A stretch of DNA of 64,000 nt from Leptolyngbya sp. FACHB-321. Its GTDB lineage: Bacteria; Cyanobacteriota; Cyanobacteriia; Leptolyngbyales; Leptolyngbyaceae. The notes under the pieces are model-generated. The model was given only the letters and a program-made list of their open reading frames with translations. It made no database searches and was not told the DNA's origin. A program made the position numbers and the translations under genes. Below are positions 26,948 through 35,051 of the stretch, one piece after another. The stretch is from assembly GCF_014695975.1 (NCBI RefSeq), contig NZ_JACJPI010000056.1, positions 62,001 through 126,000 of the forward strand, in the 5' to 3' direction. Every line of letters begins with the position of its first letter. The stretch's first letter is position 1.

Positions 26948-27607
26948 ATGCAGCGAGTGCTTGAGCCAGAGGTCATGGATACCTGGGAAGAATCGGTTGC
27001 TTACGATGCAATGGATTTTACCGCAGTGAATGAAGCCTTTGCAGAGCGGGTGATCGCGCTTGCGCCTGAGTCAGCACTGGTGTTGGATGCAGGTACTGGC
27101 ACAGCGCGCATTCCAATCTTGCTTTGTCAACAACGTCCGCAATGGCAGGTGATTGGCATTGATCGCTCAAAGACGATGCTACAAATTGGTGCTGCCAACG
27201 TGAAGCAAGCCGGTTTGCAGGCTCAAATTACCCTGGCTGATGAGGATGCTAAGCAGTTGCCGTATCCCAATGGTTACTTTGACGCGGTAGTTTCCAACAG
27301 CCTGGTGCATCATTTGCCAGAGCCGTTGCCCTTTTTGCAAGAGCTAAAGCGAGTATTAAAGCCACGGGGCGCGATCGTACTACGTGACTTGCTTCGACCA
27401 ATAGACATTGCCACAGTTGATAGTCTTGTTAGCAGCATTGGTGACGATTACGATGCTCACCAGCAGCAGCTTTTTCGAGATTCTCTTTGTGCCGCCTTTC
27501 GATTAGAGGAACTGCGCGCACTGCTAGACACAGCAGGTTTGCAGGATGTCTTGCTGTATCAATCGTCTGATCGCCACTGGACAGCCGAACGATCATGGAC
27601 AGGTTAG
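26948..27607 (+). CDS. Class I SAM-dependent methyltransferase
   Basis: A protein of about 219 residues of the UbiE/Methyltransf_11 type. Motif I is VLDAGTGTARIP, followed by WQVIGIDRSKTML (the acidic residue at the end of beta-2), ANSLVHHLPEPLPFLQELKR-like SNSLVHHLPEPLPFLQEL, and the RVLKPRGAIVLRDL post-motif. The substrate is unknown. The ATG at 26948 is preferred over the GTG immediately before it. It is convergent with the RNase D-like gene, with 14 bp between the stops. Confidence 0.85.
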   Translation: MQRVLEPEVMDTWEESVAYDAMDFTAVNEAFAERVIALAPESALVLDAGTGTARIPILLCQQRPQWQVIGIDRSKTMLQIGAANVKQAGLQAQITLADEDAKQLPYPNGYFDAVVSNSLVHHLPEPLPFLQELKRVLKPRGAIVLRDLLRPIDIATVDSLVSSIGDDYDAHQQQLFRDSLCAAFRLEELRALLDTAGLQDVLLYQSSDRHWTAERSWTG

Positions 27608-27621
27608 CTGAAGCTCGACGC

Positions 27622-28341
27622 TTAGTGTTCAAACAAGCCTTGATACTGCATTAGGTCAAGTTGGGCGATCGTCGGAATGCACTCAAAGCACTGTTCTGCC
27701 AATGACCATCGTTCCTCACGCTTGAGCATAGCGATCAGCTTTTGGCGGGCACTCAACAGGTAGCGAACATCATTGGCAGCATAACGAAGTTGCTCGGGTG
27801 ATAAATTCGCCGCGTTGCCCCAGTCAGAACTTTGAGCGCTTTTATCGAGCTCAACGTGCTCTAGCTCTTGGATTAAATCTTTGAGCCCATGCTTCGGTGT
27901 GTAGGTACGGGCAAGCTTGCTGGCAACTTTTGTACAGAAAAGTGGCTTTACAGTGATCGCCAGGTGGTAGCGCAGGGTCGCAACGTCAAAGCGAGCAAAA
28001 TGGAACACTTTGACGCTGCTGCCTGCTTCTAGCAAGCGTTTCAGGTTGGGTGCCTCCGTCTGCCCACGGGCGATCGACACGACGCTAACGTGATCGTGGG
28101 CATCACAAAGCTGCACCAAACACAGCCGATCGCGCTGGGGCAGTAAACCCATTGTCTCTGTATCAACCGCGATCGCGTCTGCCTGTAAATAAGCGTCAAG
28201 CTGTTGCTCAGACAGATCGCGATCGCAAATCTGGAAATCTTCCAATGCCATCTGGGTCAGGGAATAGGGTACAGGGTCTAGGGTATCGGTAAAAGGGACA
28301 GACGGTAAAAGCAAGACCGCAGAATGATCATCAGATAACAC
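27622..28341 (-). CDS. RNase D-like 3'-5' exonuclease
   Basis: A protein of up to 239 residues that is a DEDDy exonuclease. In the longest form Asp60-x-Glu62 lies in AVDTETMG, Asp119 in FHFARFDVATLRYH, and Tyr187/Asp191 in YAANDVRYL, so all catalytic residues are present. There is no C-terminal HRDC domain, as in other short cyanobacterial RNase D proteins. The expected role is 3' processing of tRNA precursors or other structured RNA. The true start is probably Met31 (ATG at 28251), since the first 30 residues look like untranslated leader. Confidence 0.9.
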   Translation of the reverse strand: MLSDDHSAVLLLPSVPFTDTLDPVPYSLTQMALEDFQICDRDLSEQQLDAYLQADAIAVDTETMGLLPQRDRLCLVQLCDAHDHVSVVSIARGQTEAPNLKRLLEAGSSVKVFHFARFDVATLRYHLAITVKPLFCTKVASKLARTYTPKHGLKDLIQELEHVELDKSAQSSDWGNAANLSPEQLRYAANDVRYLLSARQKLIAMLKREERWSLAEQCFECIPTIAQLDLMQYQGLFEH

Positions 28342-28355
28342 TTACCGGACCAATT

Positions 28356-28937
28356 TTAGCGACGGCGAATAAAAACCTGGGTGAAATAGTATTCTCCCTT
28401 AGCATTTTTGGCGATGCCAACGCCAGTCGTGTCAAACGAGCCTTCAATGTTTTTGAGGTGACCAGGACTTTTGAGCCAACCTTGCACCGCCTGGCGCACA
28501 GGGTCGCTGTAACCCTGATTAAACGCAACATTTTCAGCAGCACGACTGTAGGGAAGGGTACGAGCGATCGCCTGCACTCGTTGCTTAAAGCCATTGTGGC
28601 TAAAGGGTACGCCACCGCTTGCCATAGCCTGACTATGCAGCCGGGACTGTTCACTAATGCGCGAGTCCATCTTTAGGGGCGGCAACTTTCGACTCGCACG
28701 ATACTGATTAACTTGTGTCAGTACTGCTTGCTCTAATGACTGAAAGGATGGGGCAGCTTGAGCAATCTGCTGCTGCAACACGGGTCTTACCTGGGCTGAA
28801 GCAAGACCGCTACCGATCGCATGAGATAAAACAAAGCTGCCCGCGATCGCCAACGCACTAAATGTTCCAGCCTTCAATAACCCAAGCTTGAATGCTCCAG
28901 TCTTGCATACACGAGTCTTAAATACTTGAGAAACCAT
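28356..28937 (-). CDS. Secreted CAP-domain protein (SCP/PR1-like)
   Basis: This 193-residue protein has a signal segment (LLKAGTFSALAIAGSFVLSHAIG) and cleavage near ASAQV. The CAP domain follows: VNQYRASRKLPPLKMD, SRLHSQAMASGGVPFSHNGF, ENVAFNQGYSDP and a WLKSPGHLKNIEG block with the His of the metal-binding site, ending GVGIAKNAKGEYYFTQVF. Bacterial CAP proteins are extracellular and of uncertain function. It lies 14 bp upstream of the RNase D-like gene on the same strand. Confidence 0.9.
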   Translation of the reverse strand: MVSQVFKTRVCKTGAFKLGLLKAGTFSALAIAGSFVLSHAIGSGLASAQVRPVLQQQIAQAAPSFQSLEQAVLTQVNQYRASRKLPPLKMDSRISEQSRLHSQAMASGGVPFSHNGFKQRVQAIARTLPYSRAAENVAFNQGYSDPVRQAVQGWLKSPGHLKNIEGSFDTTGVGIAKNAKGEYYFTQVFIRRR

Positions 28938-29301
28938 CGGCTCTACCTTGAGTCAAATCATTAAACTGATAGACAACTCAAGCGTTCAGGAGTTCCACAG
29001 CCGCGCAAAAGATCTGCGGATGGGAGAGGGATCGCTGGTGATCGCCATATGACATTTCTCACTCAAATAACGAACATCCGTCTCCCTAAGCCCATAATTC
29101 ACTCTGACTTCATCAGCAATGCCATGCTTAATAAGGAGCAACTCATTTCCATGAGGATTGTACGGACGCAGTGCGTGTATAAGTTCTTTAGACTGAGATT
29201 ATCTACCTAAAACTGGCTGCATCTACAACGCTGTATACCTGCAAAGAGACGAGTGAACTCGTTACAGCACGAACCTTTAGCCACTATAGAATGCTCAGTG
29301 A
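28938..29301. other. Intergenic region (364 bp)
   Basis: This separates the start of the CAP-protein gene (minus strand) from the next plus-strand gene. I see no coding pattern, strong hairpin or recognisable operator. Confidence 0.4.
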
Positions 29302-29715
29302 GTGAAACTATTCGTTATGCCAAGTCTTACCGACGCCCGGCTACAATCTCCTCTGTCCATCACTAGTTTATCCATGTCCTACTCCGACCATGTTATGGGC
29401 GCGGCTGTTTTTGACTTGAACGGTCTTCCTAAAGAGTACTTCACAACACCCGAAGGCAATAACATGAGTTGGGTACAGACCATTTTTCAAGCGCTTGGCT
29501 TGCGATCATTACTCATGTCTTCCCTGCAACTAGAGGGCTTTCACCACGTCACAATTCTTGGCTCTGAGTCTGCTGCTGTCGTTGTAAAGCAGAAAAATCA
29601 TTACATCGCGTTATTGATCAAGCCGCAAGCCGCGATCGACGAAGCTTTTATTGACTGGGTACAAACTTTTGAACTTAGCGAACTTAAAAACAACCCACGC
29701 TTTCGTACGCCGTAG
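29302..29715 (+). CDS. Roadblock/LC7-like small protein, function unknown
   Basis: A protein of about 129-137 residues. The pattern GAAVFDLNGLPKEYFTTPEG, then helix SWVQTIFQALGLRSLLMSSL, then strands HHVTILGSESAAVVVKQKNH and YIALLIKPQ, suits a roadblock/LC7 alpha-beta fold like those that regulate small GTPases or gliding proteins. This is inferred from pattern only. It has no signal peptide or membrane segment. The start may be the second Met (ATG at 29317, MPSLTDARL) rather than the first. No small GTPase gene is adjacent. Confidence 0.65.
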   Translation: MKLFVMPSLTDARLQSPLSITSLSMSYSDHVMGAAVFDLNGLPKEYFTTPEGNNMSWVQTIFQALGLRSLLMSSLQLEGFHHVTILGSESAAVVVKQKNHYIALLIKPQAAIDEAFIDWVQTFELSELKNNPRFRTP

Positions 29716-29728
29716 CAGTCTGACTAAA

Positions 29729-29752
29729 GGGCAGCACTGAGGGCAGCACTGA
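29729..29752 (+). repeat. Two tandem copies of a 12-bp unit
   Basis: GGGCAGCACTGA is repeated exactly at 29729-29740 and 29741-29752, between the roadblock-like gene and the Uma2 pseudogene. It may mark the edge of the degraded segment. Confidence 0.6.
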
Positions 29753-29772
29753 GGCGATAGCAGGTAGCAGCA

Positions 29773-30030
29773 ATGACTACGCTTTTACCGCAAGCCGCGA
29801 TCGTCTATCCGAGTTCTGATGGTGAACGGTTGGCAGAGATCTCTGTTCACATTAATGCGATTGTTGATGCTGTTGTAGGGCTATGGCAGTACCTTGAGCA
29901 GCGATCGTTCTAGCTGATCAGTTTTTGCATTACGCTCAGGGCTATCCAAAGCTACGAGTAGCACCAAATGTCATGGTGATTGCAGTTACGATCACTTGGC
30001 ATCGAGCCGGAGATATAAAAATAGCGATCG
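29773..30030 (+). pseudogene. Uma2 (DUF820) family endonuclease remnant, frameshifted and truncated
   Basis: Frame one from ATG 29773 reads MTTLLPQAAIVYPSSDGERL and continues through AEISVHINAIVDAVVGLWQYLEQ, which matches the N-terminus of cyanobacterial Uma2 proteins, then hits TAG at 29911. A one-base frame change near 29901-29907, within GCGATCG, restores the family sequence as VLADQFLHYAQGYPKLRVAP followed by NVMVI. Homology fades after about 30030 (GDIKI), and the catalytic C-terminal part is missing. Uma2 proteins are PD-(D/E)XK-fold nucleases that occur in large, fast-decaying families in cyanobacteria. Confidence 0.75.
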
Positions 30031-30081
30031 TCCGATGGTGGCGATCGCTACTTACTAGTGATTCAGTTTGTTCCGATCACT

Positions 30082-30717
30082 CTATTTATCGGGCTGAGGT
30101 GTCATCCGCAGGTAGGGTTTTACTTCAGTCAAACCTTTTGGAAAGCGTTGCTTGGCATCTTCCGTAGAGATTGAGGGCACCACAACCACATCGTCGCCAT
30201 CTTTCCAGTTAACGGGCGTTGCCACACCATAGTTATCAGTCAATTGCAGTGAGTCAATGACTCGCAAGATTTCGTCAAAGTTGCGTCCAGTGCTCGGGGG
30301 ATAGGTCAGCGTCAAACGCAATTTTTTCTGAGGATCGATCACGAACACGGTACGAACTGTTACCTTCGCATTTGCATTGGGATGAACCATGCCATATAGA
30401 TCGGACACTTTGCGATCGGCATCAGCTAGCAATGGGTAGTTAACTGTTGTGTTTTGCGTTTCGTTAATATCAGCAATCCAACCTTTATGCGAGTCTGGTG
30501 GATCGACACTCAGCGCCAAAACTTTCACGTTGCGCTTGTCAAATTCGGGCTTGAGTTTTGCGACTTCACCCAGTTCAGTTGTGCAGACTGGGGTGTAGTC
30601 AGCCGGATGAGAAAAGAGAACGACCCAGCTATCGCCTGCCCATGTGTAAAACTCGATTTGCCCTTCGCTGGACTCTTGAGTAAAATCTGGGACGGTATCG
30701 CCTAGTTGAAGAGTCAT
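30082..30717 (-). CDS. 1-Cys peroxiredoxin (Prx6 type)
   Basis: This 211-residue thiol peroxidase has the active-site motif SHPADYTPVCTTE with peroxidatic Cys45, and the Prx6-type C-terminal extension including VNWKDGDDVVVVPSI and FPKGLTEVKPYLR. There is no resolving cysteine at the C-terminus. It reduces hydrogen peroxide, alkyl peroxides or peroxynitrite in the cytoplasm. Length and start are normal. The 51 bp between its stop and the Uma2 remnant carry no clear terminator. Confidence 0.96.
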   Translation of the reverse strand: MTLQLGDTVPDFTQESSEGQIEFYTWAGDSWVVLFSHPADYTPVCTTELGEVAKLKPEFDKRNVKVLALSVDPPDSHKGWIADINETQNTTVNYPLLADADRKVSDLYGMVHPNANAKVTVRTVFVIDPQKKLRLTLTYPPSTGRNFDEILRVIDSLQLTDNYGVATPVNWKDGDDVVVVPSISTEDAKQRFPKGLTEVKPYLRMTPQPDK

Positions 30718-31491
30718 AAGCGTTTTTCCTGTTTAAGTTACATCAGCTACAGTTGAACAGCATACCATTATGCCATAAAACTCCGGTTCATCAGTCGGAG
30801 TTTAGCTCTATTTATGCCCTTGGGTCGGATTGTTAGCAGAGGAAAATGGAAAAATTGCAGGTTGCTAACCATTTTCATTTAATCAGGCACCTCCGTCTAT
30901 GTCTCGCTCCTTAATGAAGAGTGTCACCAGCTTGTTTGCACCCTGCAGTTAAAAACTTCTATGGGGAAGAATTATCATTCTCAGCTAATAAAAGCGGTAG
31001 TCGTAGGTTATACCTGGTGATTTTCCTGCCTAAGCACTTATGTGAAGATAATTTGCAAGACCGTTCAGCTTTTAACCAGCTTCCTGCTGAAACAGGCGAT
31101 CGTTTCTTATGCTAAGTGTGATGCTTAAAGATGCTTGGTTTCAAATGAGCATCGCCTCTAATTAGAGTGTTTATACTCACTGAAGTTGAGGGTGTTACGT
31201 ATATCCCAAGGGCAATACTACGTGTTTTCACTCACGTATTGGTCGTTAGCAATTGGTTTAATTCAGTTTCCCACCTCATGCTTATGTTCTATCGACTCGT
31301 CTAAGTGGTGCTTGCTCTTGAGGTTATGGCACCCTTAAGCACTGAGCTTTGCCCGATTCAGCGAACTTACTGTGATAGCAGCAATGTAACTGTAGAATTT
31401 TCGTAAAAACTTACTCGCTTTTTCGGTATTGCCACTGTAAATTCGGGCAAGATAGCAACAGACTCTAGACCTTAATAGACTTAGTTACTCC
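30718..31491. other. Long intergenic region (774 bp) upstream of the secretion operon
   Basis: It is divergent: the peroxiredoxin gene begins at its left edge and the PPIase-ABC genes start at its right edge. Small open frames (for example 30921-31115) show no protein pattern. An ACGTG/CACGT hairpin with an 8-nt loop lies near 31219-31236. The region could host a small RNA or long leaders, but I see no recognisable family. Confidence 0.45.
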
Positions 31492-32268
31492 ATGGAATTA
31501 CAAGCAGCGGAATCAAAGGCCTTGTTAGTCGTTGATGAACAGCCCCTTTCTCTACGGCAATGTTTGCGGCATCTGCAAGCAGCAGGCAAGCTGCAAGCCT
31601 TCGTTGGTGATATTCTGCGGCAGTACGTTCTAGAGCAATCGCTGGCAACCAGGCAAGATATTGAGATTAGCCCTGCGATCGTTGAGCAAGCAGTGATTGA
31701 TTTTCGCTTGCAGCAGCAGCTTACAGATAGCAAGGTCTTTCAGGAATGGTTGAACCGCAACGGCTTGAGTTATGAACAGTTTCATACTCAAATCATGGGT
31801 AGTTTTAAGCTCGAAAAGTTAAAGGCACAGGTAACGAACGAGCGCCTGCAAGAGTACTTTATTGAGCGCAAAATCTTTTTCGATCGCGTTGTGCTGTCTC
31901 GCATTGTCGTTGCCAGCAAAGAGCTAGCAGAAGAATTGCAGAGCCAGATTGCGGAAGGGGCAAATTTTGAGCAGTTGGCACGAGAGTATTCCACCGCTGA
32001 TGAGCGGGTTGCCAACGGCATGATGGGTCCAGTCAGCCGAGGGACACTGCCAGATGCACTGAGAGCTGCGATCGATTCTGCCAGTCCCGGCGAACTAGTC
32101 GGACCGCTAGAGTTTGAAAACTTTTGGGCAATTTTTCGAGTCGAGCAATTTTTGCCTGCGACCCTGGAAGACAACCAGCTACGGCAAGCGATGCAGAACG
32201 AATTGTTTGAAAAATGGCTATCAGAAAAAATTCAGACCATGACCGTTAAGCTACAGGTAAACGAATGA
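31492..32268 (+). CDS. Parvulin-type peptidyl-prolyl isomerase (SurA/PpiC-like) linked to type I secretion
   Basis: This 258-residue protein has an N-terminal SurA-like helical region (residues about 15-125). The rotamase domain (about 130-235) shows RIVVASKELAEELQSQI, GANFEQLAREYSTADE and GGxLGWvsrG-like MMGPVSRGTLPDALRAAI. There is no signal peptide, so it is probably cytoplasmic and acts before export. Its last codons overlap the ABC exporter start by 4 bp (ATGA), so the two are translationally coupled. Cyanobacteria commonly pair this PPIase with HlyB/HetC-like exporters, which suggests that it keeps the exported repeat protein secretion-competent. Confidence 0.88.
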   Translation: MELQAAESKALLVVDEQPLSLRQCLRHLQAAGKLQAFVGDILRQYVLEQSLATRQDIEISPAIVEQAVIDFRLQQQLTDSKVFQEWLNRNGLSYEQFHTQIMGSFKLEKLKAQVTNERLQEYFIERKIFFDRVVLSRIVVASKELAEELQSQIAEGANFEQLAREYSTADERVANGMMGPVSRGTLPDALRAAIDSASPGELVGPLEFENFWAIFRVEQFLPATLEDNQLRQAMQNELFEKWLSEKIQTMTVKLQVNE

Positions 32269-34856
32269 TTACCAACGAACTAACGACAGATTTACCCTGG
32301 GACGTACCGCCCCTCTCGTTCTTAAACCCCGACCAGCAGGTGCAGTTTAAGCAAGCTGCGACCATCCGTCGGTTTAGCCTAGGGGATATGCTCTGGTCTA
32401 CCGATGAGCCTGGTAGCCAACTTTTGGTTGTCACCGGCAAAGTGCGACTAGTGCCCGAAGAAGGGCAATCAACCCTACTTAAGAAAGGCGACTGGCTGGG
32501 CGATCGACTGGATCTGCCCGGTTTCTGGAAGGCTCGAGCAGCGGACAAAGATGTGGTCATCGCCCAGTGGAAGGTCGAGCTATGGGATCAGGTCTTCTCT
32601 GCCGAACTTGAGCGCTTTTGGGCGCTGCAACGCAATCACCATTTGCCCCAGACAAACGAGACACCACAACCCGTTTCTGGCTTTCCCTTTGTAGCGGGTG
32701 TTAATACTGCTGCCGCCTGCTTAACCATGGCAGCTAGCCATTGCCAAATTCCGGCGCAGTTAGAGTGGGTACAACGACAGGTACGCGGACAGCGATCGGC
32801 TGAAGTTGTAGAAGCTGCCGAAAAGATTGGCTTGCAACTGCGACGGATTGATACTGCCTGGACTAATTTGCGTCAGCTTGGGCTGCCAGCACTGATGCAG
32901 TGGAAAGATAGCTCTGGTGCTGCAAGTGGTTCAAGCCTAATTTTGCCTCGCTCAGTGCGGACTGCCATTGACTCAAACACGCACTGGGTCATAGCATATG
33001 CAGTCAAGGGCGATCGGCTCATCGTGGCAGATCCGCTCAACCCCAGCCAAACCTGCGAAAGTATTCCACGATCGCTAGTCGAAAGCGTTTGGGATGGTCA
33101 GCTTTGGCAAATTGAGCAAATCCAGAAGCAAGAGACCTTTAGCCTTGCCTGGTTCCTACCAGCAATCTGGAACTATCGCAAACTGCTGGGTGAGGTGCTG
33201 CTGGCATCTTTCACACTACAAATTTTGGGGCTGGCAACCCCAGTGATTACGCAGGTTGTTATCGATCGCGTAATGGTACAGGGCAGCCTCTCTACATTAG
33301 ATGTGATGGCGCTTGCCCTCCTAGGTGTAGCTTTTTTTGAAGCGGGATTAGGCATTCTGCGTCTCTTTATCTTTACGCATACGGCACGGCGGCTTGATCT
33401 TAGCCTCTCTGCCCAACTCTTCCGGCATTTAATGCGCCTGCCGCTATCGTACTTCGAGGCACGTCGTGTCGGTGATACGGTTGCCCGTGTGCAAGAACTC
33501 GAAAATATTCGCCAATTCTTGACTGGGACAGCCTTAACGGTCATTTTGGATGCGATTTTTGCTGTCGTCTACCTAGTGATTATGTTCGCCTACAGCATTC
33601 CGCTGACCTGGGTGTCGCTGGCTGTAGTCCCTCTTTTTGCGCTGCTGACGTTGACAGCAACGCCAATTCTGCGAAACTGGTTGAACGAAACCTTCAATCG
33701 CAGCGCCGATAGTCAATCCTTCCTGGTCGAAACGATTACTGGGATTCAGGCGGTCAAGGCGCATACAGCTGAACGCGTAGCGCGAGATCGCTGGGAAGGG
33801 CTGTTTGCTCGATTTATCCGCACAGGTTTCAAAGCCTCTACGACATCTAACATCAGCAACAATATTGCCGATTTTCTTACTCACTTCTCTTACCTGATTA
33901 TTCTTTGGGTAGGTGCCAAGCTGGTGATTGAGCAGAAGCTGACGATCGGTCAATTAATTGCCTTCCAAATGCTGTCGGGTAGAATGACAGGACCACTGTT
34001 GCGTCTAGTGCAGCTTTGGCAAAATCTTCAGCAAGTGCTTCTCTCGGTCGATCGTATTGGCGACATCCTTAATACGGCTCCCGAAGCTGAGGCAGGTTCA
34101 GGCTTGGTGCTGCCACCCTTGCAAGGACAGGTCGCATTCGATCAAGTATTTTTCCGCTACTATCCAACGCAAGAGCCTGTACTACGCGGCATTTCCTTCA
34201 GTGTACAGCCAGGAATGCTAGTAGGAGTAGTGGGGCGGAGCGGCTCCGGCAAAAGTACGCTCTCGAAGCTCATTCAACGCCTGTATCCAGTGGAATCGGG
34301 TCGCATTTTGATTGATGGGTTTGATATTAAGAGTGCGGACCTTGCGTCCCTACGTCAGCAGGTTGCCGTAGTGTTGCAAGAAGATTTTCTTTTCAATGGG
34401 TCAGTGTTAGAAAACATCAGCCTTGGCAACCCCGACATTGGTGCCGAACAGGTGATTGAAGCCGCACGACTGGCAGTTGCCCACGATTTTATTAGTGAAT
34501 TGCAGCACGGCTACGAAACGAGTGTGGGTGAGCGGGGCACCGCTCTATCAGGTGGACAGCGACAGCGCATTGCGTTGGCACGACTATTCCTCTCCAATGC
34601 ACCTCTACTGGTATTAGATGAAGCAACCAGTGCGCTGGATGCAGAAACTGAGCAGCAGGTTCTACAGAACATTCAGAAAGTGTCGCAAAACCGTACGGTG
34701 TTTTTGATTGCCCATCGCTTTGCACCGCTAAAACGAGCTGATTTAATCGTCGTGCTGGAGAAGGGGGTGCTAGTTGAAAAAGGCACTCATGACGACCTGC
34801 TGCGGAGTAAGGGCTTGTATTGGTCTCTCTACCAGCGCCAGCAGGCAACGGTTTAG
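32265..34856 (+). CDS. Type I secretion ABC exporter (HlyB-like) with cNMP-binding-like N-terminus and degenerate C39 domain
   Basis: This 863-residue ABC protein begins with a region resembling a cyclic-nucleotide-binding beta-roll (about 18-110). A C39-like domain follows (about 142-282). Where active C39 peptidases have DCGxACL, this protein has NTAAACL, so the catalytic Cys is Thr148; His240 and Asp256 remain. Six membrane helices span about 305-575. The ATPase domain has Walker A GRSGSGKST (657-665), LSGGQ (761-765) and Walker B LLVLDEATS. Loss of the cysteine implies a HlyB-type C39-like domain that binds an uncleaved substrate. Inference: it exports the giant repeat protein encoded 195 bp downstream. 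Confidence 0.93.
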   Translation: MITNELTTDLPWDVPPLSFLNPDQQVQFKQAATIRRFSLGDMLWSTDEPGSQLLVVTGKVRLVPEEGQSTLLKKGDWLGDRLDLPGFWKARAADKDVVIAQWKVELWDQVFSAELERFWALQRNHHLPQTNETPQPVSGFPFVAGVNTAAACLTMAASHCQIPAQLEWVQRQVRGQRSAEVVEAAEKIGLQLRRIDTAWTNLRQLGLPALMQWKDSSGAASGSSLILPRSVRTAIDSNTHWVIAYAVKGDRLIVADPLNPSQTCESIPRSLVESVWDGQLWQIEQIQKQETFSLAWFLPAIWNYRKLLGEVLLASFTLQILGLATPVITQVVIDRVMVQGSLSTLDVMALALLGVAFFEAGLGILRLFIFTHTARRLDLSLSAQLFRHLMRLPLSYFEARRVGDTVARVQELENIRQFLTGTALTVILDAIFAVVYLVIMFAYSIPLTWVSLAVVPLFALLTLTATPILRNWLNETFNRSADSQSFLVETITGIQAVKAHTAERVARDRWEGLFARFIRTGFKASTTSNISNNIADFLTHFSYLIILWVGAKLVIEQKLTIGQLIAFQMLSGRMTGPLLRLVQLWQNLQQVLLSVDRIGDILNTAPEAEAGSGLVLPPLQGQVAFDQVFFRYYPTQEPVLRGISFSVQPGMLVGVVGRSGSGKSTLSKLIQRLYPVESGRILIDGFDIKSADLASLRQQVAVVLQEDFLFNGSVLENISLGNPDIGAEQVIEAARLAVAHDFISELQHGYETSVGERGTALSGGQRQRIALARLFLSNAPLLVLDEATSALDAETEQQVLQNIQKVSQNRTVFLIAHRFAPLKRADLIVVLEKGVLVEKGTHDDLLRSKGLYWSLYQRQQATV

Positions 34857-34922
34857 GTGATTAGGTCTTCTAAGTAATTGCGTCAAGGTTAATGCTCCGT
34901 ACAGCAGTACTGCTATAGCTTG

Positions 34923-34955
34923 TCAGGGTTTCTACGTAGAAACCCTGATTTTTTT
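34923..34955 (+). terminator. Strong rho-independent terminator after the ABC exporter
   Basis: TCAGGGTTTCTA (34923-34934) is exactly complementary to TAGAAACCCTGA (34937-34948) and is followed by seven T residues. It lies 66 bp past the exporter stop, so the giant gene downstream is probably read from its own promoter in the remaining 96 bp. Confidence 0.9.
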
Positions 34956-35051
34956 AGTTGCAAAACAGGAGTTCTGTGAAGATATAAAAAATAATCGTTA
35001 CTTTGTGAGCAAAACAAGATGAGAGGGGCAACATAGCAAAGCCATCGTAGT

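Noticed and set aside
30921..31115. Open frame of 64 codons in the gap before the secretion operon
   Set aside because: There is no ribosome-binding site or protein pattern, and frames of this length occur by chance in a 774-bp gap.
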